Part shown: positions 1 to 8,748 of the stretch, piece after piece
Numbering within the stretch: position 1 is the stretch's first letter
Layout: each line of letters begins with the position of its first letter
Notes under the pieces: model-generated
What the model was told of the DNA's origin: nothing
Seen by the model: only the letters and a program-made list of their open reading frames with translations
The model's database searches: none
Assembly: GCA_947458495.1 (NCBI GenBank)
Contig: CANHAR010000003.1
Span: 1-34,541, forward strand
Source of the DNA: Gammaproteobacteria bacterium
GTDB taxonomy: Bacteria; Pseudomonadota; Gammaproteobacteria; Pseudomonadales; Pseudohongiellaceae
Direction of reading: 5' to 3'
DNA: 34,541 nucleotides
Made by a program: the position numbers and the translations under genes

Positions 1-205
1 ACCGAGGTCAGTCCACCGATAGTCATATTGGGATGATTTCCATATCCCCTTCGAATTGTTTAACAGCAGTAGTTTTCATAACAAGCGTTAAAACATTCAT
101 CTTACGAAAAGGTGCGAAGTTTTTTCCTTGTGCATTCAACTATTGCCTGCTTACAATCAATTACATTACTAGAATCGAAGTGAGCGGTATTGATCCTTCG
201 TGCAG

Positions 206-340
206 ATGAGTCTGAAAAGCGCTTTGGCACACCATTCAATTGTTGCTCTTGCCATCGGGTTTATTCTGCTTCTGATTGGAAGGAGAAAGTTTCAGCACGA
301 TGTCAAAAATCTCAGAAAAATTAGCCTTGATCGCACATAA
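206..340 (+). CDS. Possible 44-aa single-TM small protein (MSLKSALAHHSIVALAIGFILLLIGRRKFQHDVKNLRKISLDRT)
   Basis: ATG-to-TAA ORF read from sequence; hydrophobic segment followed by basic residues; not in the supplied ORF track because of its size. Confidence 0.3.
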   Translation: MSLKSALAHHSIVALAIGFILLLIGRRKFQHDVKNLRKISLDRT

Positions 341-396
341 CAATCGCAATCAGTACGTTCCTGCTGGACCTGCCCACTGCTATTTGGAGGATACAA

Positions 397-687
397 ATGT
401 ACGGACTCATTGGAAGCTTCAAGGCCGCGACTGGGAAGCGATCTGAGCTAGTCGCAATTCTTCTCGGAGATGTCGGTGCCATGCCTGGCTGCAAAAGCTA
501 CGTCGTCGCCGAAGATCCAGCCGACGCTGACACACTGTGGGTTACTGAGGTTTGGGACAGTGCCGCCCATCACCAAGCCTCGATGGAGATTCCAGCTGTC
601 AAAGCTGCGATTTCGAAGGCCATGCCTCTTATCGCGTCGTTCGGCGAACATCGCGAGCTCAATGTTGTTGGCGGTCACGGCCTGTAA
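397..687 (+). CDS. ABM-fold (antibiotic biosynthesis monooxygenase-like) protein, 96 aa
   Basis: ABM-like pattern MYGLIGSFKAATGKRSELVAILL...MPGCKSYVVAEDPADADTLWVTEVWDS; GGAGG upstream of ATG. Confidence 0.8.
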   Translation: MYGLIGSFKAATGKRSELVAILLGDVGAMPGCKSYVVAEDPADADTLWVTEVWDSAAHHQASMEIPAVKAAISKAMPLIASFGEHRELNVVGGHGL

Positions 688-771
688 GCCCAGCGTCCCG
701 CTGGCTGAAGCACAGTCATGCCCAAGCCTTCGCTCAAGCGGCGGGGCGCCCGTTTAGCTCCAACGTTAGGT
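688..771 (+). other. Putative integron attC site (84 bp)
   Basis: Begins directly after a stop codon with GCCCAGC (R''-like, cf. RYYYAAC) and ends TTTAGCTCCAACGTTAGGT, where GTTAGGT fits GTTRRRY; next CDS ATG is at 778. Confidence 0.5.
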
Positions 772-777
772 TCCTCC

Positions 778-1380
778 ATGCCAAGTGCCGCGATTAGTAA
801 GTACTTTGACGCAACTGAGAACCGGAATATTCGGGATGACCTGATATTCGCTGTTGATAAGGTTACTGGACCAAAAGTCGCTGTAGACTGCGGCTGTGGG
901 GCAGGTGCGGATATTCAATACTTAGCTTCAAATGGATTCGCCGTGTATGGATTCGACGTGGAAGAGGAGGCGATACTGAGATGTAAGGAGCGCTTTAAAG
1001 ATATTCAAAGCGTGAAGCTGTCGAGGTCCTCCTTCAGCCAGTATGAGTTTCCAAATGTGTCCTTGGTTGTTGCTGATGCCAGTTTTTTCTTCTGCCCAAA
1101 GTCGGAATTCCCAAGTGTTTGGAGAAAGGTCTACGACTGCTTGCCCCAGGGTGGAATTTTCAGTGGCTCTTTTCTAGGCCCAGACGATACGATGGCAAGC
1201 TCAAAGTACAATCCTGATGATTTCTGGCCGGAGGTAGCGGTATTCGGCGAGGATGAAGTAAAGAAGCTTTTTGCCAAATACCAGGTGCTCCGCTTCAATG
1301 AGCATCGTACCTCGGGCGCAGCACCGGGCGGCGATCTTCATGATTGGCATATTTACTCAGTCGTCGCAAAGAAAACCTGA
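778..1380 (+). CDS. Class I SAM-dependent methyltransferase
   Basis: Motif I VAVDCGCGAGADIQYLASNGFAVYGFDVEEEAI; ATG at 778 preferred over 718, which lies inside the attC-like element. Confidence 0.75.
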   Translation: MPSAAISKYFDATENRNIRDDLIFAVDKVTGPKVAVDCGCGAGADIQYLASNGFAVYGFDVEEEAILRCKERFKDIQSVKLSRSSFSQYEFPNVSLVVADASFFFCPKSEFPSVWRKVYDCLPQGGIFSGSFLGPDDTMASSKYNPDDFWPEVAVFGEDEVKKLFAKYQVLRFNEHRTSGAAPGGDLHDWHIYSVVAKKT

Positions 1381-1504
1381 CAAATTGCTGTACTCGCAAA
1401 CAGTAGGTGCTATCGAAAAACCAAGATATGAATGCAACCAAATTGTGTATGCTCGTTAAGTCAAGACCACCAACTTTGAGTTCGAAGAGATAAGAAGAGA
1501 CAAA

Positions 1505-1987
1505 ATGCTGCAAACTATTTTTCAAACGATCCTGCCAGCTCATATTGATAACACCATCCGCGGAGTGAAGCTGCCATTCTATGTGTTCGCCTTTTTTGCG
1601 GTCGTCAGTACCGTACGAAGTTTCATCCATCTACTCTCTCCGGATGGCGGAGCGGGTAGCATCGCCGGAATGGATCTCTCGGTGCCTGGTGCGGACGGCA
1701 TTATCTTTGCCTTTGGTCTGTGGGGAAGTTCGCAGTTGCTCTTTGCTTTGATTCAGTTGCTGGTTGTTTTTCGGTACAGGTCGCTGGTGTCACTCATGTA
1801 CCTGATGCTCATTCTGGAAGTGCTTTTGCGCCAACTGGTTGGATATATGAAACCAGTCATATTTGCCCATACCCCTCCCGGCGCAATTGGTAATCAAATT
1901 ATTTTGCCGCTGGCAGTGTTCATGCTGGTGTTGTCTGTGTGGAGCACGTACAAAACAAACACAACTGCAAGAGAGTCGCGTGCCTGA
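1505..1987 (+). CDS. Multi-TM membrane protein, 160 aa, unknown function
   Basis: ORF with several hydrophobic segments; AGAAGAGA upstream of ATG. Confidence 0.6.
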   Translation: MLQTIFQTILPAHIDNTIRGVKLPFYVFAFFAVVSTVRSFIHLLSPDGGAGSIAGMDLSVPGADGIIFAFGLWGSSQLLFALIQLLVVFRYRSLVSLMYLMLILEVLLRQLVGYMKPVIFAHTPPGAIGNQIILPLAVFMLVLSVWSTYKTNTTARESRA

Positions 1988-2120
1988 TTGCGCTCGAAGG
2001 CCAGCCCGCCTGCGTGTGTCTCTTTCGTATGTCGTCACGCCTTTTCTAAAAACGCTAAAGCCACACCCACATATTTTCGCGCCAGATCAAGGGTGTCAGG
2101 CGCCACAATGAGGTTCAATC

Positions 2121-2753
2121 ATGATAGAAGCTAACTGGCTCTTGTTTCTTGCCGCGTCCGTGGCTGTCATCGCCACACCAGGCCAAGACATGATTCTTGT
2201 GATGTCGCGCTCCATCACACACGGGACTCGGGCCGGTGTTGCGACAGCCGCAGGGGTCAGCCTGGGGTTGATCGTTCATACCGCGTTGGCGACTCTCGGC
2301 CTTGGCGCCTTGCTGCGGACATCCGAGTGGCTGTTCACAGCAATCAAGTTTGTTGGAGCGGCATACTTGTTGTACCTCGGGGCCCAGTTGCTACTCACCC
2401 GGACCGCGCAACTTACCGCAACCACATCAGCGCGCCAGTCCCAACTCAAGTTATTTGCGACGGGCGCAGCCTCAAACATCAGCAATCCGAAGATCGCAGT
2501 CTTCTATTTCGCGTTCCTGCCCCAGTTCGTTTCGCCAGGCACGAGTCATGCAACACTGACCATCTTCACCTTGGGTGTCGTGTTTGCAGGTCTCACGTTT
2601 CTCATCAAAGGCCCTGTTGCCCTGTTTGCTGGCCGGCTCTCGTCTTGGTTTCAGACACGCCCGAACGCACTGGTTTGGCTTTACCGGTTCAGTGGGCTGG
2701 TAATGGTAGGGCTCGCCGTCCGACTGGCGCTTTCGCGGCGCATTGACGCCTGA
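2121..2753 (+). CDS. LysE/RhtB family amino-acid exporter
   Basis: N-terminal ATPGQDMILVMSRSITHGTRAGVATAAGVSLGLIVHTALATLGL and SNISNPKIAVFYFAFLPQFV typical of LysE/RhtB. Confidence 0.9.
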   Translation: MIEANWLLFLAASVAVIATPGQDMILVMSRSITHGTRAGVATAAGVSLGLIVHTALATLGLGALLRTSEWLFTAIKFVGAAYLLYLGAQLLLTRTAQLTATTSARQSQLKLFATGAASNISNPKIAVFYFAFLPQFVSPGTSHATLTIFTLGVVFAGLTFLIKGPVALFAGRLSSWFQTRPNALVWLYRFSGLVMVGLAVRLALSRRIDA

Positions 2754-2850
2754 CCCGGCTATGCAGCTAAAGTAATTGTCTGGCACCTTTTATGTGGTTG
2801 ATGAAAATTGCATATCCAAAACATCTGAAAAAAAAGTGGAGGAAAACGAG

Positions 2851-3255
2851 ATGGATTTTATTGAGCCTTACAAATTGACTGTGCTTGTTTTGGGGTTAAC
2901 CGGTTTTATGTTTTGGATTCAGCTGGCAATAGCGGATATCGCGGGCATAAAAAAGAAACACACGCCGGGTTTTCTGATAGAACAAAATCACAACAGCTTT
3001 TTGTTTCGGGCTAACCGCGTATTGGCAAACAGTAATGAAAGTGCAGCCATACTGATCCTGCTGTTGTTGTTTGGCATACTGTCTTCGGCAAATCCTGCAT
3101 GGCTAAACGGCTGCGCACTGGCATATTTTGCGGGTCGTTTCGGACATATGGTGTTTTACTACGGCAATTTTCAAATAGCCCGCAGTGTGGCTTTTGCGAT
3201 CAGCTTTGTGAGTTTGCTTGGTATGTTTGTTCTGGGGTTGATGGCCTGGGTTTAG
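2851..3255 (+). CDS. MAPEG family membrane protein
   Basis: Start at internal ATG 2851 after GGAGGAAAACGAG; FRANRVLANSNESAAILILLLLFG and AYFAGRFGHMVFYYGNF are MAPEG-like. Confidence 0.75.
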   Translation: MDFIEPYKLTVLVLGLTGFMFWIQLAIADIAGIKKKHTPGFLIEQNHNSFLFRANRVLANSNESAAILILLLLFGILSSANPAWLNGCALAYFAGRFGHMVFYYGNFQIARSVAFAISFVSLLGMFVLGLMAWV

Positions 3256-3308
3256 CTTGTTTATTCACTAAAGGCCATTGTGTTGCCAACATAAAACGAG
3301 GAAACAGA

Positions 3309-3764
3309 TTGGACATCAGACTGGATAACCTGGAAAGCCCCCAAGTGATTGCGTTGATTCGAGAGCATATTGCATCCATGGAGCCAACGGCTCCTCCGGA
3401 AAGCCGACACGCCCTGGATCTCACGGGATTACGACATTCAGACATATCCTTTTGGGCGATTTGGGACGGTGATGTTCTTGCGGGTATTGGAGCCCTGAAG
3501 CGGTTGTCACCAGACCATGCAGAAATCAAGTCCATGAAGACTGCAGCGCCCTACCTGCGCAAAGGCGTGGCGTCACACATGCTGAACCATATCATCGGTG
3601 AGGCTCAGCGATGTGGCTATAATCAACTGAGTCTCGAAACGGGTTCAATGGCATTCTTTGAGCCTGCGAGGAAGCTATATGCATTATTCGGGTTTGTGGA
3701 ATGTGGTCCGTTTGGGAGCTATGTTGAAGATCCCAACAGTGTATTTATGACAAAGTCGTTATAA
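3309..3764 (+). CDS. GNAT family N-acetyltransferase
   Basis: Probable TTG start at 3309 after CGAGG; MKTAAPYLRKGVASHMLNHIIGEAQRCGYNQLSLETGSM...FYxLFGF-type GNAT signature. Confidence 0.85.
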   Translation: MDIRLDNLESPQVIALIREHIASMEPTAPPESRHALDLTGLRHSDISFWAIWDGDVLAGIGALKRLSPDHAEIKSMKTAAPYLRKGVASHMLNHIIGEAQRCGYNQLSLETGSMAFFEPARKLYALFGFVECGPFGSYVEDPNSVFMTKSL

Positions 3765-3825
3765 ACAAACCGCGTAACCTTAATCTTAAGTTCCATAAAT
3801 AAGCCAGGCGGGCAACGTTAAGCAC

Positions 3826-4200
3826 ATGACCTACGATGAATTTAATCAGTTCTGCGCTTCCTTTCCGGCAACCACACATGTGGTGCAATGGGGTAACTCA
3901 GATGTTTGGAAAGTTGGTGATAAAGTGTTTGCGATAGGCGGGTGGAGTAACAAATCGGCACCGGCATTTACGTTCAAAGTATCCGATATGAACTTTGATT
4001 TTTTGAGCCATTGTGAAGGGTATCGACCGGCCCCGTACTTTGCTAATCGCGGTATGAAGTGGATACAGCAAATTGACAGTGAGGGTAAGCGGCGAGAAGA
4101 GCTTGAATACTACCTGACACAGTCTTACCGGATTGTTGCCGGCAGTTTGAGCAAAAAGAGACAAGTGGAACTGGGTATTGATTGTGATTCGTTTGACTAA
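3826..4200 (+). CDS. MmcQ/YjbR family DNA-binding protein
   Basis: TYDEFNQFCASFPATTHVVQWGNSDVWKVGDKVFAIGGW...FANRGMKWIQ typical of MmcQ/YjbR. Confidence 0.85.
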   Translation: MTYDEFNQFCASFPATTHVVQWGNSDVWKVGDKVFAIGGWSNKSAPAFTFKVSDMNFDFLSHCEGYRPAPYFANRGMKWIQQIDSEGKRREELEYYLTQSYRIVAGSLSKKRQVELGIDCDSFD

Positions 4201-4223
4201 TACAAAGTGCTAGCATTCCGCTC

Positions 4224-5321
4224 ATGCCACTTCTCACCCTAGCCGATTTCGACCAACAACTTCTCGCCCTCAAGGCCCTGCCCGTCCATCGTGGCCGGAT
4301 GTTGCGCGCCTGGTTGAACGGCAAGGCGCTTGACGCAAGTCCACGTCGCCAAAAGGAAGAAAACTTCCTGCCGCTGTCGGTACGTAATGGATTGCCTGCC
4401 TTCAGCGAAGAGCTCGACGCCGTGGCGCAGATTCATTCCCGGCATCCGGGTGCCGATGATTCGGTACGCCTGCTGGTCAGGCTGGCTGACGGGCAGATGA
4501 TAGAAAGTGTGCTGTTGCCGCGCGACGGGCTTTGTGTGTCGACCCAAGTCGGTTGCGCTGTTGGTTGCCGCTTTTGTATGACCGGCAAAAGCGGTCTGAT
4601 TCGCCAGGTGAGCAGCCTGGAAATCGTGGCGCAGGTGGTACTCGCGCGTCGCATACGCCCGGTAAAGAAAGTGGTGTTTATGGGCATGGGCGAGCCGGCG
4701 CACAACTTGGTCAATGTGCTGGAAGCCATCGATCTGCTCGGCACTGAAGGCGCCATCGGCCACAAGAATCTGGTGTTTTCCACCGTCGGCGACCGCCGTG
4801 TGTTTGACCTGCTACCGCAGCAACGTGTGAAGCCTGCGTTGGCTTTGTCACTGCATACGACCAAGGCTGACCTGCGCGAACATCTGCTGCCGCGCGCGCC
4901 AAAAATTGCGCCCGAGGAACTGATGGAGCTGGGCGAGGAGTATGCACGCAAGACCGGCTACCCTATTCAGTACCAGTGGACGCTCCTGAGAGGCATCAAT
5001 GATGGGCAGGACGAACTCGACGAAATTCTGCGCCTGTTCAAGGGCAAGTACGCGGTGCTGAATATCATCCCGTTTAACAGTCTTGAAGGTACGGGGCTGG
5101 ACGCTGGCAATGGTGTGAGTTACGAACGCCCCGATGTCGCGCGCATCCGGGAGATCGTCAAGTACCTGCACAGCCGTTATGTGCTGACCAAAGTGCGTAA
5201 CAGCGCCGGGCAAGACGTGGACGGTGGCTGCGGCCAGTTGCGCGCCCGTGCTGCCGGTTCTCCAGAACGTTATAGGCCAGACAGTATAAAATCGAGTACA
5301 GTGATTATCTCTGATCGGTAA
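4224..5321 (+). CDS. RlmN/Cfr-family radical SAM RNA methyltransferase (RlmN-like)
   Basis: CAVGCRFC (CX3CX2C) cluster motif, GMGEPAHNL, LALSLHTT, NIIPFN and C-terminal DVDGGCGQL with the RlmN methylation cysteine. Confidence 0.88.
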   Translation: MPLLTLADFDQQLLALKALPVHRGRMLRAWLNGKALDASPRRQKEENFLPLSVRNGLPAFSEELDAVAQIHSRHPGADDSVRLLVRLADGQMIESVLLPRDGLCVSTQVGCAVGCRFCMTGKSGLIRQVSSLEIVAQVVLARRIRPVKKVVFMGMGEPAHNLVNVLEAIDLLGTEGAIGHKNLVFSTVGDRRVFDLLPQQRVKPALALSLHTTKADLREHLLPRAPKIAPEELMELGEEYARKTGYPIQYQWTLLRGINDGQDELDEILRLFKGKYAVLNIIPFNSLEGTGLDAGNGVSYERPDVARIREIVKYLHSRYVLTKVRNSAGQDVDGGCGQLRARAAGSPERYRPDSIKSSTVIISDR

Positions 5322-5384
5322 GGGCATAAATCGTACGCTACGGGATATCCAGATGTCTTGAATACAAACGTGATAATCGACAGC

Positions 5385-5480
5385 ATGTATTTACCCTTGC
5401 TGCTTGGCCTGCTTATACTCTTGCTGATATCAGTCTACATGGGAACAACTTTCCATCGTGGGGTCAGGCCTCACAAATAG
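5385..5480 (+). CDS. Possible 31-aa single-TM small protein (MYLPLLLGLLILLLISVYMGTTFHRGVRPHK)
   Basis: Short ORF with strongly hydrophobic segment; alternative upstream GTG/TTG starts; no obvious RBS. Confidence 0.25.
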   Translation: MYLPLLLGLLILLLISVYMGTTFHRGVRPHK

Positions 5481-5531
5481 AGCGCTGATAGTCATAAAAA
5501 ACGCAGTATGGACTATCCATCCGGAGGGGCA

Positions 5532-7799
5532 ATGTCTAAAGATCAATTCAGCATCCAACTATTTTTAGTGCATTTTTTGCTGATGTTTTTGTTCAGTTCA
5601 TCTTCCGGTTTTGCGCAGGAAGCCATTGTCACCACTGACGTCAGGCCCAGTATGCAAGCATTGCGGATTCCCGCTGACACGCAGGTGCGGCTCGACGGTA
5701 ACCTTGACGAGGGAGTCTGGGCGCTGGCACAACCGATAACAGATTTTCGTCAGCAGGAACCGGTCGAAGGCGGTGTGCCGAGTGAGCCGACCGAGATTCG
5801 TGTTCTGTACGATGATGAGGCGCTGTATATCGGCGCGATGCTCTACGACTCTGACCCTGATGGCATTCTTGCGTACCAGTTGCAACGTGATGCCGGTTTG
5901 AGTACCGATGACCGCTTTATGTGGATTATCAGTACCTTTGATGACAACCGCACGGGCTATTTTTTTGAAACCAATCCGGCCGGTCTGCTCGGTGATGGCC
6001 TGATCGAGGGCGGCGGTGGTTTTAACAAGCGTTGGAATGGCATCTGGAACATGAGAACCGCCATTCAGACGGATGGTTGGTCGGTCGAAGTGCGTATCCC
6101 TTTTTCGACACTTAACTTTGACCCAGCGCTGGAGTCGTGGGGAATCAACTTCCAGCGCACCATACGGCGCTATAACGAAGAGATTTTGTGGAACGGCTGG
6201 CGTCGTACCGAAGGCCTGTTCCGTCCAGTGCATACCGGGCAACTGCAGGGTCTGACCGGCCTGAGTCAGGGGCGCGGTATCGAGCTCAAGCCGTTTATTA
6301 ATGCCTCAACAAGCAGGAACGCTGCGGCCAGTGCCGGTCGGGAAAGCGAGGCCAAAACAGGCATTGATATCACCTATTCTCTAACGCCATCACTGCGCGC
6401 CGCTGTCACCTTGAACACGGACTTTGCTGAAGTCGAAGTTGATAACCGTCAAGTGAATCTCACGCGTTTCCCGCTGCGGTTCCCGGAGCAACGAGAATTT
6501 TTTCTTGAGGGCTCCGGGGTGTTCTCGTTTAATTCGGCTGATCCCTTTTTTAGTCGGCGTATAGGATTGGTGGATGGCCAGGAGGTGCCGATTGACTTTG
6601 GAGCACGCCTTGGCGGCCAAATTGGTGACTATGAAGTTGGCGTCTATCAGGTGCGTACCGGCGATACCATGCTGGAGAACGGAGATGGTTCTTTTCGTCC
6701 TTGGGCTGCAGAAGACTTCACGGTTGCCCGTGCCAAGCGCCGGCTGTTTCAGCAGTCTCATGTCGGCATGATTTATACACGCAGGGCGTCGGAAGACACC
6801 CCCGGCAGGGTGACTTTGTCTGACCGTCATACGGTGGGCGCCGACCTGAACTTCTCCACCTCACAATTCCTCGGTCAGTACAACGCGCAAGTTGAAGGTT
6901 TTGCGCTGTACCACAATGACCCGGTCGCCGGAAGGGATTCGAGCTCGTCAGACAGGAGCTCGCGCGGTATACGCATGTCTTTCCCAAACGACCTGATTCG
7001 TGTGAATTCATCTCATCGTGAATTTGGGGAGCAGTGGGATCCGTCGGTTGGTTTTGTGGACCGTCGCGGTTTCCGGCGACATCAACAGACCTTCACGGTT
7101 GCGCCTCGCCCGCAGGGATGGCAATCCATCCGTCAGACCGAACACGAGATTGAGTTCGAATATTTGACCGATCTGGATAACCGTCTGCTGACCCGGAATA
7201 TCGAGATCACTCCACTGCAAATAAATTTTGAAAGTGGAGACCGGATCGGAGTGGAAGTGGAACGTAACTTTGAACGTCTCGACCGTACCTTTACCATTTT
7301 CGGGCGAGGTGATAGTGCGATTCGTATTCTGCCCGGCGATTATCATTCGGATAGCTGGTCTGCCGGTATAGACACGGCAGGGCGGCGCATGCTCTCTGGC
7401 AGTTTGGAAGTTGAACGCTCTGAGTTCTGGGGAGGGGATCGTGACACGATTGAACTGTCCGGCACCATCCGTTCACGCGGCGGTGTTTCACTGACTGCCA
7501 ACTATCAGCGCAATGATGTGACGCTGCCGCAAGGCGAATTCGACACCAATCTTGTGCGCGTGTCCGGTGCCTGGAATCTGAGTCCGTGGATCGCCGTGAC
7601 GGGCAACGTGCAGTACGATGATCTGTCAGATGTCGTGGGTCTATACGCGCGCGTGCGCTGGATTGTGCAACCCGGAAATGATGTCTTCCTGGTGTGGAGC
7701 AACAACTGGTTGTATGACGATGGCCCGCTCAGCGACAGCCGCTTCACCACACTGTCCAGTGGTGGAGCATTAAAGTTAAATTACACGCTGCGGTTTTAA
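5532..7799 (+). CDS. DUF5916 domain protein with N-terminal CBM9-like domain, exported, outer-membrane type
   Basis: Signal peptide; LDGNLDEGVWALAQPITDFRQQEPVEGGVPSEPTEIRVLYDDEALYIGAMLYDSDPD; PEQREFFLEGSGVF; C-terminal LKLNYTLRF; GGAGGGGCA before ATG 5532. Confidence 0.88.
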   Translation: MSKDQFSIQLFLVHFLLMFLFSSSSGFAQEAIVTTDVRPSMQALRIPADTQVRLDGNLDEGVWALAQPITDFRQQEPVEGGVPSEPTEIRVLYDDEALYIGAMLYDSDPDGILAYQLQRDAGLSTDDRFMWIISTFDDNRTGYFFETNPAGLLGDGLIEGGGGFNKRWNGIWNMRTAIQTDGWSVEVRIPFSTLNFDPALESWGINFQRTIRRYNEEILWNGWRRTEGLFRPVHTGQLQGLTGLSQGRGIELKPFINASTSRNAAASAGRESEAKTGIDITYSLTPSLRAAVTLNTDFAEVEVDNRQVNLTRFPLRFPEQREFFLEGSGVFSFNSADPFFSRRIGLVDGQEVPIDFGARLGGQIGDYEVGVYQVRTGDTMLENGDGSFRPWAAEDFTVARAKRRLFQQSHVGMIYTRRASEDTPGRVTLSDRHTVGADLNFSTSQFLGQYNAQVEGFALYHNDPVAGRDSSSSDRSSRGIRMSFPNDLIRVNSSHREFGEQWDPSVGFVDRRGFRRHQQTFTVAPRPQGWQSIRQTEHEIEFEYLTDLDNRLLTRNIEITPLQINFESGDRIGVEVERNFERLDRTFTIFGRGDSAIRILPGDYHSDSWSAGIDTAGRRMLSGSLEVERSEFWGGDRDTIELSGTIRSRGGVSLTANYQRNDVTLPQGEFDTNLVRVSGAWNLSPWIAVTGNVQYDDLSDVVGLYARVRWIVQPGNDVFLVWSNNWLYDDGPLSDSRFTTLSSGGALKLNYTLRF

Positions 7800-7963
7800 A
7801 CGGAGATCAAGTTGGGAAAAATAACCAATCTTGTATGACGCCGAGACCTTAATCTCTGAGAAAGTCTCAGAAATATCGGACTTGCTGCTGCAGCTTGAGA
7901 AACCGGTTTTGATTGGAAAATAATCTCGCCACTCATTCCATACAACATCAGGAGTTGTTTGAA

Positions 7964-8177
7964 TTGAAAATTCCAGAGCCACTCAAGAAGGGCAGCCGCA
8001 TCGCAGTTACTGCATTTTCGGAAGGTATCTCGTCGCTGTCGCCCCTCCATGGGGTTACCGGTGATCTACGATGTTGATATAGGGCATGTGCCGCCCAATC
8101 TGACGCTATTTAATGGTTGTTATGCGGAAATTGGCCTATTGAATGGCCAGGGCAAAATGAGGCAGTGGCTGAAGTAA
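7964..8177 (+). pseudogene. Internally deleted, frameshifted remnant of S66 (LD-carboxypeptidase/MccF-like) peptidase
   Basis: N-terminal piece LKIPEPLKKGSRIAVTAFSEGIS in frame of 7964; C-terminal piece MGLPVIYDVDIGHVPPNLTLFNGCYAEIGLLNGQGKMRQWLK* in a different frame from 8049; middle of the family absent. Confidence 0.7.
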
Positions 8178-8211
8178 CAGGCGGAACATCACAATGGGTT
8201 AATGACAAAAA

Positions 8212-8745
8212 ATGATTTTAGTACTGGACCATGACCCTGATTGGGTAGCGAGTTTTGAAAAGGAAGCCAACAGGATTCGTGCGGCATTAGGTGCTAACCT
8301 CGTGAATATTCACCACATCGGCAGTACTTCAATAACTCACACAAAAGCAAAACCTGTCATCGATATGCTGCTGGAAGTGTCATCACTTGATGAGCTGGAC
8401 CAACAAAGCGCATCACTCCAAGCGTTGAATTACGAGGCCAAAGGTGAGTTTGGTATTCCGGGCCGCCGTTACTTCCGGCTGGATGATGCTGCCGGGCGCA
8501 GAACACATCAGGTGCATTCGTTTGAAGCCGGGTCGAAGAATGTTATCCGACATCTCGCTTTCAGGGACTACATGCGGGCACATCCAACTATCGCCACAGA
8601 GTACGGTGAGTTAAAGCAGCGCCTTGCCAAAGAGAATCCAGACAATATGGCAGCTTACATTGATGGCAAGGATGCATTTGTCAAAGAGCATGAGCGGCGT
8701 GCATTGCAATGGGCGTCATGTGACACACATAAAACAAGACCTTGA
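8212..8745 (+). CDS. GrpB family (UPF0157) nucleotidyltransferase-like protein
   Basis: DHDPDWVASFEKEANRIRAALGANLVNIHHIGSTSITHTKAKPVIDMLLEV and GRRYFRLDD...THQVHSFEAGS. Confidence 0.92.
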   Translation: MILVLDHDPDWVASFEKEANRIRAALGANLVNIHHIGSTSITHTKAKPVIDMLLEVSSLDELDQQSASLQALNYEAKGEFGIPGRRYFRLDDAAGRRTHQVHSFEAGSKNVIRHLAFRDYMRAHPTIATEYGELKQRLAKENPDNMAAYIDGKDAFVKEHERRALQWASCDTHKTRP

Positions 8746-8748
8746 TCC

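Noticed and set aside
1455-1461. GTTAAGT fitting GTTRRRY between the methyltransferase and the 160-aa membrane protein
   Set aside because: The motif is degenerate and expected by chance; no matching R'' or foldable arm upstream.
2778-2795. TTGTCTGGCACCTTTTAT resembling one half of a dispersed GTGTCTGGCACCTTTTT-type repeat
   Set aside because: Single half-site without an inverted partner in the window.
3772-3823. Second attC-like element before the MmcQ/YjbR gene (GCGTAAC ... GCAACGTTAAGC)
   Set aside because: Terminal boxes fit loosely and the placement between stop and start is right, but it is only 52 bp and the inner L boxes do not pair; needs a covariance-model search.
5598-6242. 214-aa minus-strand ORF
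   Set aside because: Antisense to the DUF5916 gene; no recognisable domain.
7855-7871. Small hairpin TCTGAGA-AAG-TCTCAGA downstream of the DUF5916 gene
   Set aside because: Seven-bp AT-rich stem without a T-tract; not convincing as a terminator.
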